Shown piece after piece: positions 15,359 through 25,224 of a stretch of 64,000 nucleotides of DNA. Source of the DNA: Vermiculatibacterium agrestimuris. Lineage in GTDB: Bacteria; Bacillota; Clostridia; Oscillospirales; Oscillospiraceae. The stretch's first letter is position 1. Each line of letters starts with the position of its first letter. The position numbers and the translations under genes were made by a program. The notes beneath the pieces are model-generated. The model had not been told where the DNA came from, did not search any database, and worked only from the letters and a program-made list of their open reading frames with translations. The stretch spans positions 23,656-87,655 of the forward strand of contig NZ_CALPCU010000008.1 in assembly GCF_943193085.1 (NCBI RefSeq). The letters are read 5' to 3'.

Positions 15359-18300
15359 TCAAAACAGCATGATCTGACTGGTCTCCGGCATCTCGTCAAA
15401 GGCGCCGGCCGCCTTGAGCTGTTCGATATGGGTCTTGGAGACCTTGGGGCAGGCGTCGGAAAATTCCTCAACGGACACAAATTCCTTCCCCACCCGCTGC
15501 TCCACAATGGATTGGGCCGCCGTCTCTCCCAGGCCGGGAATAGAGGTGAAGGGCGGGAGCAGGGTATCCTCTCCCTCTATCACGAATTCCACCGCCCCCG
15601 ACCGGTATAGGTCTACCGTCTGGAATTTGAAGCCCCGCAGGTAGAACTCATAAACGACCTCCAGCGTCGTGTAGGTATCCTCCTCCACGGCGGTGGCCTT
15701 CTTCTCGTCCATCTTGGCCTTAATGCGCTTCATATTCTCCTTCACCGTCTCCATCCCCCGGCACATAATGGTGGCGTCGAAGGCCTTGGCCCGAATGGAG
15801 AAGAACGCGGCATAGAAGGCCAGAGGCCGGTGCACCTTGAACCAGGCGATGCGGAAGGCCATCATCACGTAGGCCACCGCATGGGCCTTGGGGAAGAGGT
15901 AACCGATCTTGGCCAGGGAGTCGATGTACCAATCCGGCACATTGTGCGCCCGCATATCCTCCGCCCAACCCGGTTCAAAGCCGTTCTTCTTTACCTTGCC
16001 CTTTCGTACCGCCTCCATGATCTTAAAGGCCACCTTCGGCTCCATTCCGCATTGGATCAGATAGAGCATGATGTCGTCACGGCAGCCCACCGTCTCCAGA
16101 ACTGTGGCGGTGCCGTCCAGGATCAGATCCCTGGCGTTGCCCGCCCACACGTCGGTGCCGTGGGAAAAGCCGGAGAGCCGAACCAGGGTGTTAAAGTCCT
16201 GGGGCTGGGTGTCCACCAGCATCTGCCGGGTAAAGCGGGTATTGAACTCCGGGATGGCCACAGCCCCCGTCGGCCCCAAAACAGGGTCGTCCACATACCC
16301 CAGCTTCTCCGAGGAGGTAAACAGGCTCATGGTGTCCGCGTCGTCCAGAGAGATATCCGTCCGGGCGTTGACCCCCGTCAGATCCTCCAGCATGCGGATC
16401 ATGGTGGGGTCATCGTGGCCCAGCATATCCAGCTTCAGCAAATTGGACTCCATAGAGTGGTATTCAAAATGGGTGGTGATGATGTCGGTGTTGGGGTCGT
16501 CGGCGGGGTGCTGAACGGGGCAGAAGTCATAGATCTCCCTGTCCTGGGGAATGACCACCATGCCGCCGGGGTGCTGGCCCGTGGTGCGCTTGACCCCGGT
16601 ACAGCCCAGAGCCAGCCGGTTCTCCTCCGCCCCCGTGGCGTGCATTTCCCGCTTTTCCATGTACTTTTTTACATAGCCATAGGCGGTCTTCTCCGCCACG
16701 GTGCCGATGGTGCCCGCCCGGAAGACGTGGCTGTCCCCAAACAGTTCAAAGGTATACCGGTGGGCCTTGGCCTGATATTCGCCGGAAAAGTTCAGGTCGA
16801 TATCGGGCACTTTCTCGCCGGAAAAGCCCAGGAAGGTCTCAAAGGGGATGTCAAATCCATCCTTCACATAGGGCGTGCCGCACACCGGGCACACCGCGTC
16901 GGGCATATCCGTGCCGCAGCCGTAGTGATTGACTCTGCCGAAATCAAAGTCGACGTGCTTACACTTGGGACAGCGGTAGTGGGCGGGCAGTGAGTTGACC
17001 TCCGTGATGCCGGAGAGGAACGCCACAATGGAGGAGCCTACCGAACCACGGGAGCCCACCAGGTAGCCGTGCTCCAGGGAATTCTGCACCAGCTTCTGGG
17101 CGGACATATAGATGACGTCGTACTTGCGCCGGATAATACCGGGCAGCTCCAGGTCGATACGGGCCTGCACCACCTGGGGAAGTTCCTCCCCATACAGCTT
17201 GTGAGCCTTGTCATAGACCAGCTTTTCCAACTCCTGGGCGGAATTTTCCAGCTTGGGGGCAAACAGTCCCTGGGGCAGGGGATCGATGCGTTCACACCAG
17301 TCTGCGATCATATTGGGGTCGCGAATGACCACCCGGCGGCAGTCCTCGGTGCCCAGATAGGCGAACTCCTCCAGCATCTCATTGGTGGTCTTGAAATAGA
17401 TGGGCAGCGGCTTGTCACAGTCCTCAAAGCCCTTCGTATCCAGCAGGATGTGGCGGTAGGCCTCCTCCTCCGGATCCAGAAAGTGGACGTCTCCCGTGGC
17501 GCACACCGGCTTGTCCAGTTCCTTGCCCAGGGCCAGGATGGTGCGGTTGAATTCCTTCAGATCCTCGATGGTGTTGGCCACCGGCCGGCCGGTGCGCTTG
17601 TCGGGCTGAAGGAGGAAGAGATTGTTGCAGATGGGCTGGATCTCCAGAAAATCGTACCAGGAGGCGATGCGCTTGAGCTCCTCCCAGTCCTTTCCCTGGC
17701 TCACCGCGGTGTAGAGCTCTCCCGCCTCGCAGGCGGAGCCCAGGATGAGCCCCTCCCGGTACTTCTCGATCTCGCTTTTGGGCATGATGGGATAGCGCTT
17801 ATAGTGCTTGAGGAAGGAATCGGAGATGAGCCGGTAGAGATTGCGCAGGCCCAGCTGATTCTTGGCGATGACGATGAGGTGCTTGGGCTGACGCTTGGCC
17901 TTTCCCTTGCCCCGCAGGGCGGTCATGGCGGGGTTGATATCCTGAAGGGTATGTACGCCCATGTCGCGGAGCATCTGGAAGAAGGGCGGCAGCATATAAC
18001 CCACCGTGGCGGCGTCGTCGCTGGCCCGGTGGTGGTTGAACATAGGCAGGTTCAGCCGGTCGGCCACCGCATCCAGTTTATGCTTAGACAGGTCGGGCAG
18101 CAGGTTCTGGGCCAGGATGAGGGAGTCGATCCACGGGTTTGGCAGCTCCCGCCCCATCCGCTGGCAGGCAGCGGCGATGAAGCCCATATCGAATTCGGCG
18201 TTGTGGGCCGCCAGCGGCCGGTTTCCGGCAAAGTCCAAAAAGGCGTTCACCGCCTCCTCCTGACTGGGGGCTCCAATGAGCATCTTATCGGTAATGCCGG

Positions 18301-19537
18301 TGAGCTCTACGATCTCCCGGGGCAGAGTGCGCTCAGGGCTTACGAAGGTGTTGAACCGCTCGCAGACCTCCCCGTTTCGAAGCACCACCGCGCCGATTTC
18401 GATGATGACGTCATCCCGCTTGCTCAGGCCCGTGGTTTCAATATCAAAGCAGACGATCTCTCCTCGGAAATCCTGTTTGGGTGCTCCGTGTATCGCCACC
18501 CGGTCGTCCACATCGTTGAGGAAATAGGCCTCAACGCCATAGAGCACCTTGATATCCTTGGCAGCGTGCCAAGCCTCAGGGAAGGACTGGGCCACCCCGT
18601 GGTCGGTGATGGCAATGGCCCGATGCCCCCAGTCCTCTGCCCGTTTCACCGCCGCCTTGGTGGGGGTGAGGGCGTCCATAGCGGACATGGTGGTATGGAG
18701 GTGGAGCTCCACCCGCTTTTCCCAGCCGGCGGAGTCCACCCGTTTCTCCTTTTTGGTCTCCATAACGGCATAGGGCTCCAGCACCATGTCCTTGAGGTAG
18801 CTATCGTAGTTGATCTTGCCCTGAATGACAAGGGTCTGCCCCTCCCGCACGCCATTGACCAGGCTCTTTGCCTCCTCCGCCAGACAGAATTTGTTGATCC
18901 GGATGGAGCCGGTGTAGTCGGTAATGTCGAAGCTCACCACCCAGGCTCCACGCTTTTTCAGCTCCCGGTGGTTGACGAAGAACACGTCTCCCTTGACGAT
19001 GACGGCGCCCATATCCAGGTTAAGATTTCTCATCTCCACCGCTTCGCCCTTGATCTCCCGGCGGCCATAGATGAGCTTGCCCCCGCTCTTGCCGGAGCCC
19101 TTCTTCTCTCCTCCCTTGCCGGAGGAGGACTTGCGCAGAGCCGCCAGGGTCTGGCGGCGAATGGCCTCGGTACGCTGGAAGGCGTCCATGCCCTCTGTCT
19201 CCTCCGCGGGCGGCTCCGGCGTGGGCAGCTCCTCCGGCGGAGGCTCCGGCAGGGGGGGCTGCTCCTCTGCCGCGGAAGGTTCTCCTCCGGCGCTTTCCTC
19301 CCACAGCAGCTCCAGCTCCACCTTGGCCACACCATAGGCGGCGGCCAGCTCAGCCTGCACCCGCTGGCTCAGCTCGTGGAAGACCGGCCGGTCACAGTTG
19401 GCCTTGATGCGAATGGTGCGGGCGGCCTTGTCCACCACCGCCTTCTCCACCCGCCAATTCACCACCTGCACCAGCACGTCCCGCTCCGGACGGTAGGCAC
19501 TGAACAATTTCAAAAATGAGGGGAATTCCTGTGCCAT
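15359..19537 (-). CDS. polC: DNA polymerase III alpha subunit, PolC type
   Basis: A 1392-residue replicative polymerase of the Gram-positive PolC type. Domain order: a poorly conserved N-terminus with a Pro/Glu-rich linker (about 85-140), an OB domain (about 175-265), a PHP domain starting RVELHLHTTMSAMD (about 280), an inserted 3'-5' exonuclease (CFDIETTG, about 370-540), then the polymerase core and a zinc finger CPKCKHVDFDFG...CPVCG (about 855-895). The GGMVVIP motif and C-terminal HhH region are present. The ATG at 19537 has AAGGAG upstream. It is the last gene of the pyrH-polC operon. Confidence 0.97.
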   Translation of the reverse strand: MAQEFPSFLKLFSAYRPERDVLVQVVNWRVEKAVVDKAARTIRIKANCDRPVFHELSQRVQAELAAAYGVAKVELELLWEESAGGEPSAAEEQPPLPEPPPEELPTPEPPAEETEGMDAFQRTEAIRRQTLAALRKSSSGKGGEKKGSGKSGGKLIYGRREIKGEAVEMRNLNLDMGAVIVKGDVFFVNHRELKKRGAWVVSFDITDYTGSIRINKFCLAEEAKSLVNGVREGQTLVIQGKINYDSYLKDMVLEPYAVMETKKEKRVDSAGWEKRVELHLHTTMSAMDALTPTKAAVKRAEDWGHRAIAITDHGVAQSFPEAWHAAKDIKVLYGVEAYFLNDVDDRVAIHGAPKQDFRGEIVCFDIETTGLSKRDDVIIEIGAVVLRNGEVCERFNTFVSPERTLPREIVELTGITDKMLIGAPSQEEAVNAFLDFAGNRPLAAHNAEFDMGFIAAACQRMGRELPNPWIDSLILAQNLLPDLSKHKLDAVADRLNLPMFNHHRASDDAATVGYMLPPFFQMLRDMGVHTLQDINPAMTALRGKGKAKRQPKHLIVIAKNQLGLRNLYRLISDSFLKHYKRYPIMPKSEIEKYREGLILGSACEAGELYTAVSQGKDWEELKRIASWYDFLEIQPICNNLFLLQPDKRTGRPVANTIEDLKEFNRTILALGKELDKPVCATGDVHFLDPEEEAYRHILLDTKGFEDCDKPLPIYFKTTNEMLEEFAYLGTEDCRRVVIRDPNMIADWCERIDPLPQGLFAPKLENSAQELEKLVYDKAHKLYGEELPQVVQARIDLELPGIIRRKYDVIYMSAQKLVQNSLEHGYLVGSRGSVGSSIVAFLSGITEVNSLPAHYRCPKCKHVDFDFGRVNHYGCGTDMPDAVCPVCGTPYVKDGFDIPFETFLGFSGEKVPDIDLNFSGEYQAKAHRYTFELFGDSHVFRAGTIGTVAEKTAYGYVKKYMEKREMHATGAEENRLALGCTGVKRTTGQHPGGMVVIPQDREIYDFCPVQHPADDPNTDIITTHFEYHSMESNLLKLDMLGHDDPTMIRMLEDLTGVNARTDISLDDADTMSLFTSSEKLGYVDDPVLGPTGAVAIPEFNTRFTRQMLVDTQPQDFNTLVRLSGFSHGTDVWAGNARDLILDGTATVLETVGCRDDIMLYLIQCGMEPKVAFKIMEAVRKGKVKKNGFEPGWAEDMRAHNVPDWYIDSLAKIGYLFPKAHAVAYVMMAFRIAWFKVHRPLAFYAAFFSIRAKAFDATIMCRGMETVKENMKRIKAKMDEKKATAVEEDTYTTLEVVYEFYLRGFKFQTVDLYRSGAVEFVIEGEDTLLPPFTSIPGLGETAAQSIVEQRVGKEFVSVEEFSDACPKVSKTHIEQLKAAGAFDEMPETSQIMLF

Positions 19538-19616
19538 GCTCTCAAACTCCTTGGTAAAAGGGCCTCGCGCGCCCTAAAATTCATCCCTTCGCTCCCCTTC
19601 GGCCCTCTCCGGCCAG

Positions 19617-20654
19617 TCAGAGCGTATCGATCAGGCGGAACAGCTCCTCCACCAGCTGTTCCCGGGGCACCTTCTTCACGATCTGCCCCCGTTGGAAGAG
19701 AAGGCCCTCCCCCACGCCGCCGGCGATGCCCACATCGGCGGCGCTGGCCTCGCCGGGGCCGTTGACCACACAGCCCATCACGGCCACGGTGATGGGCTTG
19801 TCCACTCCCGTCAGCCGCTTTTCCACCTCGTTGGCCAGACCGATGAGGTCGATGCGGGTGCGGCCGCAGGTGGGGCAGGAGATGAGCTCCGGGCCCTCCC
19901 GGCGCGCGCCGGCGGCCTTCAAAATATCCCGGGCGGCATAGACCTCCTCCACCGGGTCGGCGGAGAGGGACACCCGGATGGTATCCCCGATGCCCAGGGC
20001 CAGCAGACCCCCGATGCCCACGGCGGACTTCAGGATCCCCATTTTGGGCGTTCCCGTCTCGGTCACGCCGATATGTAAGGGATAGTCGCATTTCTCGCTC
20101 ATCAGCTTGTAGGCAGCCATGGTGATGGGCACGGAGGAGGACTTGAGAGAGACGCAGATATCCTCGAAGCCGCAATCCTCCAAAAGCCTGATATGGCCAA
20201 AGGCGCTGTCCACCAGGGCCTGCGCCGTCACGCCGCCATACTTTTCCAGCAGGGGCTTTTCCAGCGAGCCGCCGTTGACGCCGATGCGGATGGGGATGCC
20301 CCGCTCCTTGCAGGCCCCGGCCACCGCGGCCACCCGGTCACGGGCGCCGATGTTGCCGGGATTGATACGCACCGCGTCGCAGCCCTGGGCCACACATGCC
20401 AGCGCCAGCTTATAATCAAAGTGGATGTCCACCACCAGGGGGATGGAGATGGCGCTTCTGATCTCCCCCACCGCCTGGGCGGCGGCCATATCGGGCACAG
20501 CCACCCGGATGATCTCACACCCGGCGTGTTCCAGGCCCTTGATCTGGGCCACGGTGGCCTCCACGTCCTGGGTGGGGGTATTGCACATGGATTGGATGGT
20601 GACCGGCGCGCCCCCGCCAATGGGGACGTCTCCGACCCTAATTTGTCTCGTCAT
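19617..20654 (-). CDS. ispG: 4-hydroxy-3-methylbut-2-en-1-yl diphosphate synthase
   Basis: A 345-residue GcpE/IspG protein, the penultimate enzyme of the MEP isoprenoid pathway, which reduces methylerythritol cyclodiphosphate to HMBPP using a 4Fe-4S cluster. Visible motifs include TIQSMCNTPTQD at the N-terminus, RINPGNIG, GVNGGSL and the cluster-binding ISCPTCGR (about 262) and VAVMGCVVNGPGEA (about 293). The start at 20654 (MTRQIRVGD) has AAGGAG upstream; the longer open frame before it overlaps rseP and is not real. It shares its operon with dxr. Confidence 0.97.
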   Translation of the reverse strand: MTRQIRVGDVPIGGGAPVTIQSMCNTPTQDVEATVAQIKGLEHAGCEIIRVAVPDMAAAQAVGEIRSAISIPLVVDIHFDYKLALACVAQGCDAVRINPGNIGARDRVAAVAGACKERGIPIRIGVNGGSLEKPLLEKYGGVTAQALVDSAFGHIRLLEDCGFEDICVSLKSSSVPITMAAYKLMSEKCDYPLHIGVTETGTPKMGILKSAVGIGGLLALGIGDTIRVSLSADPVEEVYAARDILKAAGARREGPELISCPTCGRTRIDLIGLANEVEKRLTGVDKPITVAVMGCVVNGPGEASAADVGIAGGVGEGLLFQRGQIVKKVPREQLVEELFRLIDTL

Positions 20655-20692
20655 GTTCCCATACTCCTTGAAAACGGCAGGCCGCGCACAGC

Positions 20693-21757
20693 CTACATCC
20701 CAAATTGTTTCAAAATGTCGCTGATGGTCACTGCCAGCATAAGTGCCATAAGGCAGGCAAAGCCCGCCGCGGAGACCCATCCCTGATACTTGGGCTCCAG
20801 CTTCCGGCCCCGAAGGGCCAGCAGGAGGCCGTTGACGGCCATAAACAGCACCTGCCCTCCGTCCAGTGCCGGAATGGGCAGAAGATTCATCACCGAGAGA
20901 TTGATGGAGATAAAGGCCACGAACCACAAGATCTCCGTCATCGCCCCCAAAAAGGCGGATCTTCCGTCCTCCTGGGCGTCCTGGGCCCCTTTCTCTCCGA
21001 TGTCTCCCACCATGTCCACGATGCCCACCACCCCGGACATGTCCCGGAAGCCCACGCTGCCGGTGACCAGGTCGCCTAAACTCATCCACACCATGCGGAC
21101 GTAGTCCACCGCCTGATACCAGGTGTTTTTCAGCAGCACCAAAGGACTGTTGGCCTCCGTGTTCACCCGAACGCCGAGCAGCAGCTCATTTCCGCTGCGG
21201 ACAAGCCGATAATTCTTCAGTGCCAGCCGCTCTCCATCCCGGCGAATCTCCAGATCCACCAGGTCGTCGCCGCCCCTGGCGATAAAAAGGGAGATGTCCG
21301 CAGTGAGATGGATGGCATGGCCGTCCACGGTCAAAATGCGGTCACCCGGCAGCAAAAGCTCCTGGGCGGCGGGGCTGCTGACCTCTGCCACCACGGGAGT
21401 GGAGAATCGCTCCTGGGGCAGAAAAAAGCACAGGATGATGAAAAAGCCGGTCAAAAAGTTCATAAACACTCCGGCCAGCAGGATGATGAGCCGCTGGTAC
21501 CAGGACCGGTTTGGAAAGGCCCGGGGATCATCGGATATCCCCTCCTCTTCCCCCTCCATGGCACAGAAGCCGCCGATGGGCAGGGCGCGAAGAGAGTACT
21601 CCGTCTCCCCACCCTGTCGGTGGAGAAGCAGCGGGCCCATCCCGATGGCAAACTCATTGACCTTGACGCCGCAGAGCTTGGCGGCTGCAAAGTGGCCAAA
21701 CTCATGGAGGGCGATGAGGATCCCGAACATGAGGATAGCGGCGAGGATATAGAGCAT
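20693..21757 (-). CDS. rseP: Site-2 intramembrane zinc metalloprotease RseP
   Basis: A 354-residue M50 protease. The HEFGH zinc motif lies in the first membrane helix (ALHEFGHFAAAKL, about residues 18-30), a PDZ domain follows (about 125-190), and the third zinc ligand is in NLLPIPALDGGQVLF near the C-terminus. Such proteases cut membrane-bound anti-sigma factors, signal peptides or toxins in the bilayer. The start at 21757 (MLYILAAIL) is favoured because CGGAGG lies just upstream and the hydrophobic segment begins there. It sits between dxr and ispG, the usual order in Firmicutes. Confidence 0.95.
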   Translation of the reverse strand: MLYILAAILMFGILIALHEFGHFAAAKLCGVKVNEFAIGMGPLLLHRQGGETEYSLRALPIGGFCAMEGEEEGISDDPRAFPNRSWYQRLIILLAGVFMNFLTGFFIILCFFLPQERFSTPVVAEVSSPAAQELLLPGDRILTVDGHAIHLTADISLFIARGGDDLVDLEIRRDGERLALKNYRLVRSGNELLLGVRVNTEANSPLVLLKNTWYQAVDYVRMVWMSLGDLVTGSVGFRDMSGVVGIVDMVGDIGEKGAQDAQEDGRSAFLGAMTEILWFVAFISINLSVMNLLPIPALDGGQVLFMAVNGLLLALRGRKLEPKYQGWVSAAGFACLMALMLAVTISDILKQFGM

Positions 21758-21841
21758 AGCGGGCCTCCGTTCCAAAAATCAGAGCCAATATTTCACACGG
21801 GCCTGGACAAATACAGCGCGGCCTTGCACAACCAAAAAGTC

Positions 21842-22984
21842 CTATGCCCCAAGAACGGCCCGGCGCGCGGCGGCATCCGCCGCCAGAATGTCCTCCAGGG
21901 AAGGTTTTTGCGTCACAGGGACTGTATCAAGGGCCTGCAAGACCCGGTCAAAAATGGACAAAAAGGGGATCTTCTCGCTTAAAAACAGCGAGACCGCCGC
22001 CTCGTTGGCACCGTTCAGGATGGCAGTGGCGGTGCCCCCCGTCTCCGCCGCCGATCTGGCCAGGGCGAGGCAGGGGAAGGTCTCCAAGTCCGGCCGGGCA
22101 AAGGTGAGGTTGGGGCAGGTGAACAGATCCAGCGTCTCCGCTGGGCCGGGGACACGCCGGGGATAGGTCAGGGCGTACTGGATGGGCAGGCGCATATCCG
22201 GCGCGCCCAGCTGCGCCAGGAGGGCGTTATCACAGTATTCCACAAGAGAGTGAATGATACTCTCCCGGTGGATCACCACAGAAATTTTTTCAAGGGACAT
22301 GCCGTAGAGCCGCATAGCCTCGATGACCTCCAGGCCCTTGTTCATCATGGTCGCGGAATCCACGGTGATCTTGGCCCCCATGGCCCAGTTGGGGTGCTTG
22401 AGGGCGTCTTGAAGGGTAACGGCCTCCAGATCCTTTTTGGTCTTTCCAAAAAAAGGCCCGCCGGAGGCGGTTAGAATGAGGCGTTTCACTTCTCCCCGGT
22501 CGCGGTTGCCCTCCAGGCACTGAAACAGGGCGGAGTGCTCTGAATCTACAGGGATGATCTCAGCCCCGCAGCGGCGAGCGGTGTCCATCACCAGCTCTCC
22601 GGCACAGACCAGGGTCTCCTTGTTGGCCAGGGCTACCCTTCTCCCCTGCTCCAGCGCCGCCAGCGTGGGGCGCAGGCCCACCATGCCCATAACCGCAGTG
22701 AGTACGATATCGGCCTCGTCCTGCGTGGCGGCCGCTACAAGGCCCTCCATCCCCTCGGCCACCTTCACGCCGGTATCCGCCAGCTTGACCCGCAGGGTCT
22801 TGGCGGCCGCGGCATCCATGCAGACGGCCAGCCGGGGCTTATATTTGCGGCACTGGGCCTCCAACAGCTCCACACTGCGGTTCGCCGTCAGTGCGGAAAC
22901 TTGGAGGCCCAGTGCTTCTATGACCTCCAGGGACTGCCGGCCGATGGAGCCGGTAGAGCCCAGGAGGGAGACGGTCTTTTTCAT
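21842..22984 (-). CDS. dxr: 1-deoxy-D-xylulose 5-phosphate reductoisomerase
   Basis: A 380-residue NADPH-dependent enzyme forming methylerythritol 4-phosphate, the committed MEP-pathway step. The nucleotide-binding GSTGSIGRQSLEVI opens the protein. The metal and substrate-binding region VDSEHSALFQCL (about 147) and LTASGGPF (about 170) are visible, as is the family motif MGAKITVDSATMMNKGLE. Length is normal. It follows cdsA by 14 bases with AAGGTGATC before the ATG, and precedes rseP. Confidence 0.97.
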   Translation of the reverse strand: MKKTVSLLGSTGSIGRQSLEVIEALGLQVSALTANRSVELLEAQCRKYKPRLAVCMDAAAAKTLRVKLADTGVKVAEGMEGLVAAATQDEADIVLTAVMGMVGLRPTLAALEQGRRVALANKETLVCAGELVMDTARRCGAEIIPVDSEHSALFQCLEGNRDRGEVKRLILTASGGPFFGKTKKDLEAVTLQDALKHPNWAMGAKITVDSATMMNKGLEVIEAMRLYGMSLEKISVVIHRESIIHSLVEYCDNALLAQLGAPDMRLPIQYALTYPRRVPGPAETLDLFTCPNLTFARPDLETFPCLALARSAAETGGTATAILNGANEAAVSLFLSEKIPFLSIFDRVLQALDTVPVTQKPSLEDILAADAAARRAVLGA

Positions 22985-22998
22985 GGGATCACCTTATC

Positions 22999-23817
22999 TT
23001 ATTTCAGGATAGGCAGAAGACGCAGAAGCAGCTCGATCAGCGGGGCGCAGAAGATGACGCTGTCAAAGCGATCCAAAATGCCTCCGTGGCCGGGGAGGAT
23101 ATTGCCGAAGTCCTTGATACCGTACTCCCGCTTGATACAGGAGAAGGACAGGTCGCCCAGCTGGGAGACGACGCTGCCCACGGCGCCATAGAGGGCCAAA
23201 AGGGCATAGTTGACACTGCGGTCAAGGCCAAAGCCTTTCTCCCAAAGAAGGCCGTAGGCCATGGTGCAGACCACCGCCCCCACAAGGCCGCCCACCGCGC
23301 CCTCCACCGTCTTTTTGGGCGAGAGGTCAGGGGCCAGCTTGTGCTTGCCGAAGAGCAGCCCGGCAAAGAGGGCGCAGGCGTCAGAGAGAAACGCCACCAC
23401 AAAGGGAAGCAGAATGGTCATCTGCCAGTCCCCACGCAGCCGCAGCCGCACCAGGGAGCTGAGGAACCAGGGGATGAACACCGTCAAAAAGAAGGCTCCA
23501 CCCAGCCGCTCCAGGCCCAGGGTATTGCGGCTGTATATGGCTTCCGCGAAAAGGAGGGTCACATAGACGAAAAGCCCCGCCAGAGCGTACTCCGCCCTGG
23601 CGCCGCTGTACTCCCACAGGGGGATCAGCGCGCCCAGCGCGATGGAATAGGCCGCAATGCGGGTATGCTTGAGGAAGTTCGTCGCGCACAGAGCCTCGTA
23701 TACGGCGATGGCGCAGACCACCGCCAGGGCAAGGGAGACGGCCACCTCCGGCAGAGCATAGACGATGAGCAGGATCAGCGGGATGAAGACCACCGCTACC
23801 ATGACTCGTTTGAACAA
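22999..23817 (-). CDS. cdsA: Phosphatidate cytidylyltransferase
   Basis: A 272-residue polytopic membrane enzyme making CDP-diacylglycerol from phosphatidic acid and CTP. It has about seven hydrophobic segments and the C-terminal CDS signature around GDLSFSCIKREYGIKDFGNILPGHGGILDRFDS (quoted here as pattern GDLxxSxxKRxxxxKDxGxxxPGHGGxxDRxDS). TTG at 23817 is preferred because GGAGGG, which overlaps the uppS stop, lies seven bases upstream; a TTG five codons earlier has no such site. Translation is probably coupled to uppS. Confidence 0.95.
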   Translation of the reverse strand: MFKRVMVAVVFIPLILLIVYALPEVAVSLALAVVCAIAVYEALCATNFLKHTRIAAYSIALGALIPLWEYSGARAEYALAGLFVYVTLLFAEAIYSRNTLGLERLGGAFFLTVFIPWFLSSLVRLRLRGDWQMTILLPFVVAFLSDACALFAGLLFGKHKLAPDLSPKKTVEGAVGGLVGAVVCTMAYGLLWEKGFGLDRSVNYALLALYGAVGSVVSQLGDLSFSCIKREYGIKDFGNILPGHGGILDRFDSVIFCAPLIELLLRLLPILK

Positions 23818-23818
23818 A

Positions 23819-24559
23819 TCAAATCCCTCCAAAACGGCGGGAGCGGCCCTGATAGGCCGCCAGCGCCTTGCGAAGCTCCTCTTTGCTGAAATCGGGCCAG
23901 TTCACGTCGGTAAAATAGAACTCGGAATAAGCCGACTGCCACAAAAGAAAGTTGGATGTGCGCTCCTCCCCGCCGGGGCGGATCACCAGCTCCGGATCGG
24001 GAAGGCCGGAAGACCAGAGATACCGGGAGAAATCCTCCTGTGTCAACTCCTCCGGCTTTTTCTGGCCTGCGGCGCAGTCGGCGGCAAAGGCCCGCGCGGC
24101 CCGGACAAGCTCGTCCCGGCCACCGTAGTTGACGCAGATGTTCACCTGGCAGCCCTCAAAGCGGCCGGAGTCGCGCTGCACTGTCCGACACAGCTCCCGC
24201 AGCTCCGCCGGCAGCTGGGTCAGGTCGCCAAAGAAGGTAAAGCGCACCTTCTCCTTCTCCATATCCCGGACAGCCTCCAAAAGATATTTCTTCAAAAGGC
24301 CCATAATGGCAGAGACCTCCTCCGCCGGACGTTTCCAGTTCTCGGTGGAAAAGGCGTAGACGGTGAGGTACTCGATGCCGATGTCCCGGCAATAGGTGGC
24401 GATGGTGCGAAAGGTCTCCGCACCGGCGGCGTGGCCCGCCGTCCGGGGCAGGCCGCGGGCCTTTGCCCAGCGGCCGTTGCCGTCCATGATGATGGCGATA
24501 TGCCGGGGCAGGCGGCTGAAATCCACCTTGGCCTCAGTCTTTTTTCCGAACAGAGGCAC
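23819..24559 (-). CDS. uppS: Isoprenyl transferase (undecaprenyl diphosphate synthase)
   Basis: A 246-residue cis-prenyltransferase that builds undecaprenyl diphosphate, the carrier lipid for wall synthesis. It shows IIMDGNGRWAKARGLPR at residues about 23-39 (catalytic aspartate), YLTVYAFSTENWKRP (about 73-87), and the C-terminal PDPELVIRPGGEERTSNFLLWQ region. A GTG start at 24559 follows GGAAGGGG. It sits between frr and cdsA. Confidence 0.97.
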   Translation of the reverse strand: MPLFGKKTEAKVDFSRLPRHIAIIMDGNGRWAKARGLPRTAGHAAGAETFRTIATYCRDIGIEYLTVYAFSTENWKRPAEEVSAIMGLLKKYLLEAVRDMEKEKVRFTFFGDLTQLPAELRELCRTVQRDSGRFEGCQVNICVNYGGRDELVRAARAFAADCAAGQKKPEELTQEDFSRYLWSSGLPDPELVIRPGGEERTSNFLLWQSAYSEFYFTDVNWPDFSKEELRKALAAYQGRSRRFGGI

Positions 24560-24621
24560 GGCAAAGCCCCCCTTCCAAAGGCAAAGGATCTCCCGCCGGA
24601 GAGCCGGCGGGAAACCAAAAC

Positions 24622-25176
24622 TTAAACGGCCATGAGCTCCTTTTCCTTCTTGGCGCTCATCTCGTCCAGCTGCTTGCAGTACTTGTCGGTCAGCTCCTGA
24701 AGCTCCTTTTCGCAGAGCTTCCGGTCATCCTCGGTCATCTCGCCCTTCTTCTCCTCCGCCTTCAGCTTATCCATGGCGTCTCGGCGGATATTGCGCACCG
24801 CAACCTTGCCGTTCTCCGCATACTTCTTCACCTGCTTGGTCAGCTCCTTGCGGCGCTCCTCGGTAAGCTGGGGGAAGAGAAGGCGGATGACCTTGCCGTC
24901 GTTCTGAGGGTTGATACCCAAGTCGGAGGTCTGAATGGCCTTCTCAATGACTTTCAGCAGCGTCGTATCCCAGGGCTGGATCATCAGGCTCCGGGGGTCG
25001 GGGGAAGAGATAGTGGCCACCTGCTGGATGGGGGTGGGCGTGCCGTAATAGTCCACGGCGATTTTGTCCAGAACGGCAGCGTTGGCCCGGCCGGCCCGGA
25101 CGGAGGCGAAGTCGCTCATGACCACATCCATGGTCTTTTGCATTTTGGCGTCATATTCCTGATTGAATTCCTGCAT
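24622..25176 (-). CDS. frr: Ribosome recycling factor
   Basis: A 184-residue RRF that, with EF-G, splits post-termination ribosomes. The conserved N-terminus (MQKTMDVVMSDFASVRAGRANAAVLD) and the LTEERRKELTKQVKKYAENGKVAVRNIRRDA helix pattern are clear. Start at 25176 (MQEFNQEYDAKM) with AGGAAGG upstream gives the family's usual length. It follows pyrH by 48 bases. Confidence 0.97.
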   Translation of the reverse strand: MQEFNQEYDAKMQKTMDVVMSDFASVRAGRANAAVLDKIAVDYYGTPTPIQQVATISSPDPRSLMIQPWDTTLLKVIEKAIQTSDLGINPQNDGKVIRLLFPQLTEERRKELTKQVKKYAENGKVAVRNIRRDAMDKLKAEEKKGEMTEDDRKLCEKELQELTDKYCKQLDEMSAKKEKELMAV

Positions 25177-25224
25177 GATAAGCCTTCCTTTCCTTAATCC
25201 GATCATTGTACTTTATGGGTGCTT

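Noticed and set aside
17069..19519. An 816-codon plus-strand open frame opposite polC
   Set aside because: Antisense shadow in a G+C-rich gene; no ribosome-binding site or recognisable domain.
20655..21089. N-terminal extension of ispG by about 145 codons
   Set aside because: It overlaps rseP in another frame; the ATG at 20654 has AAGGAG and gives the family's length.
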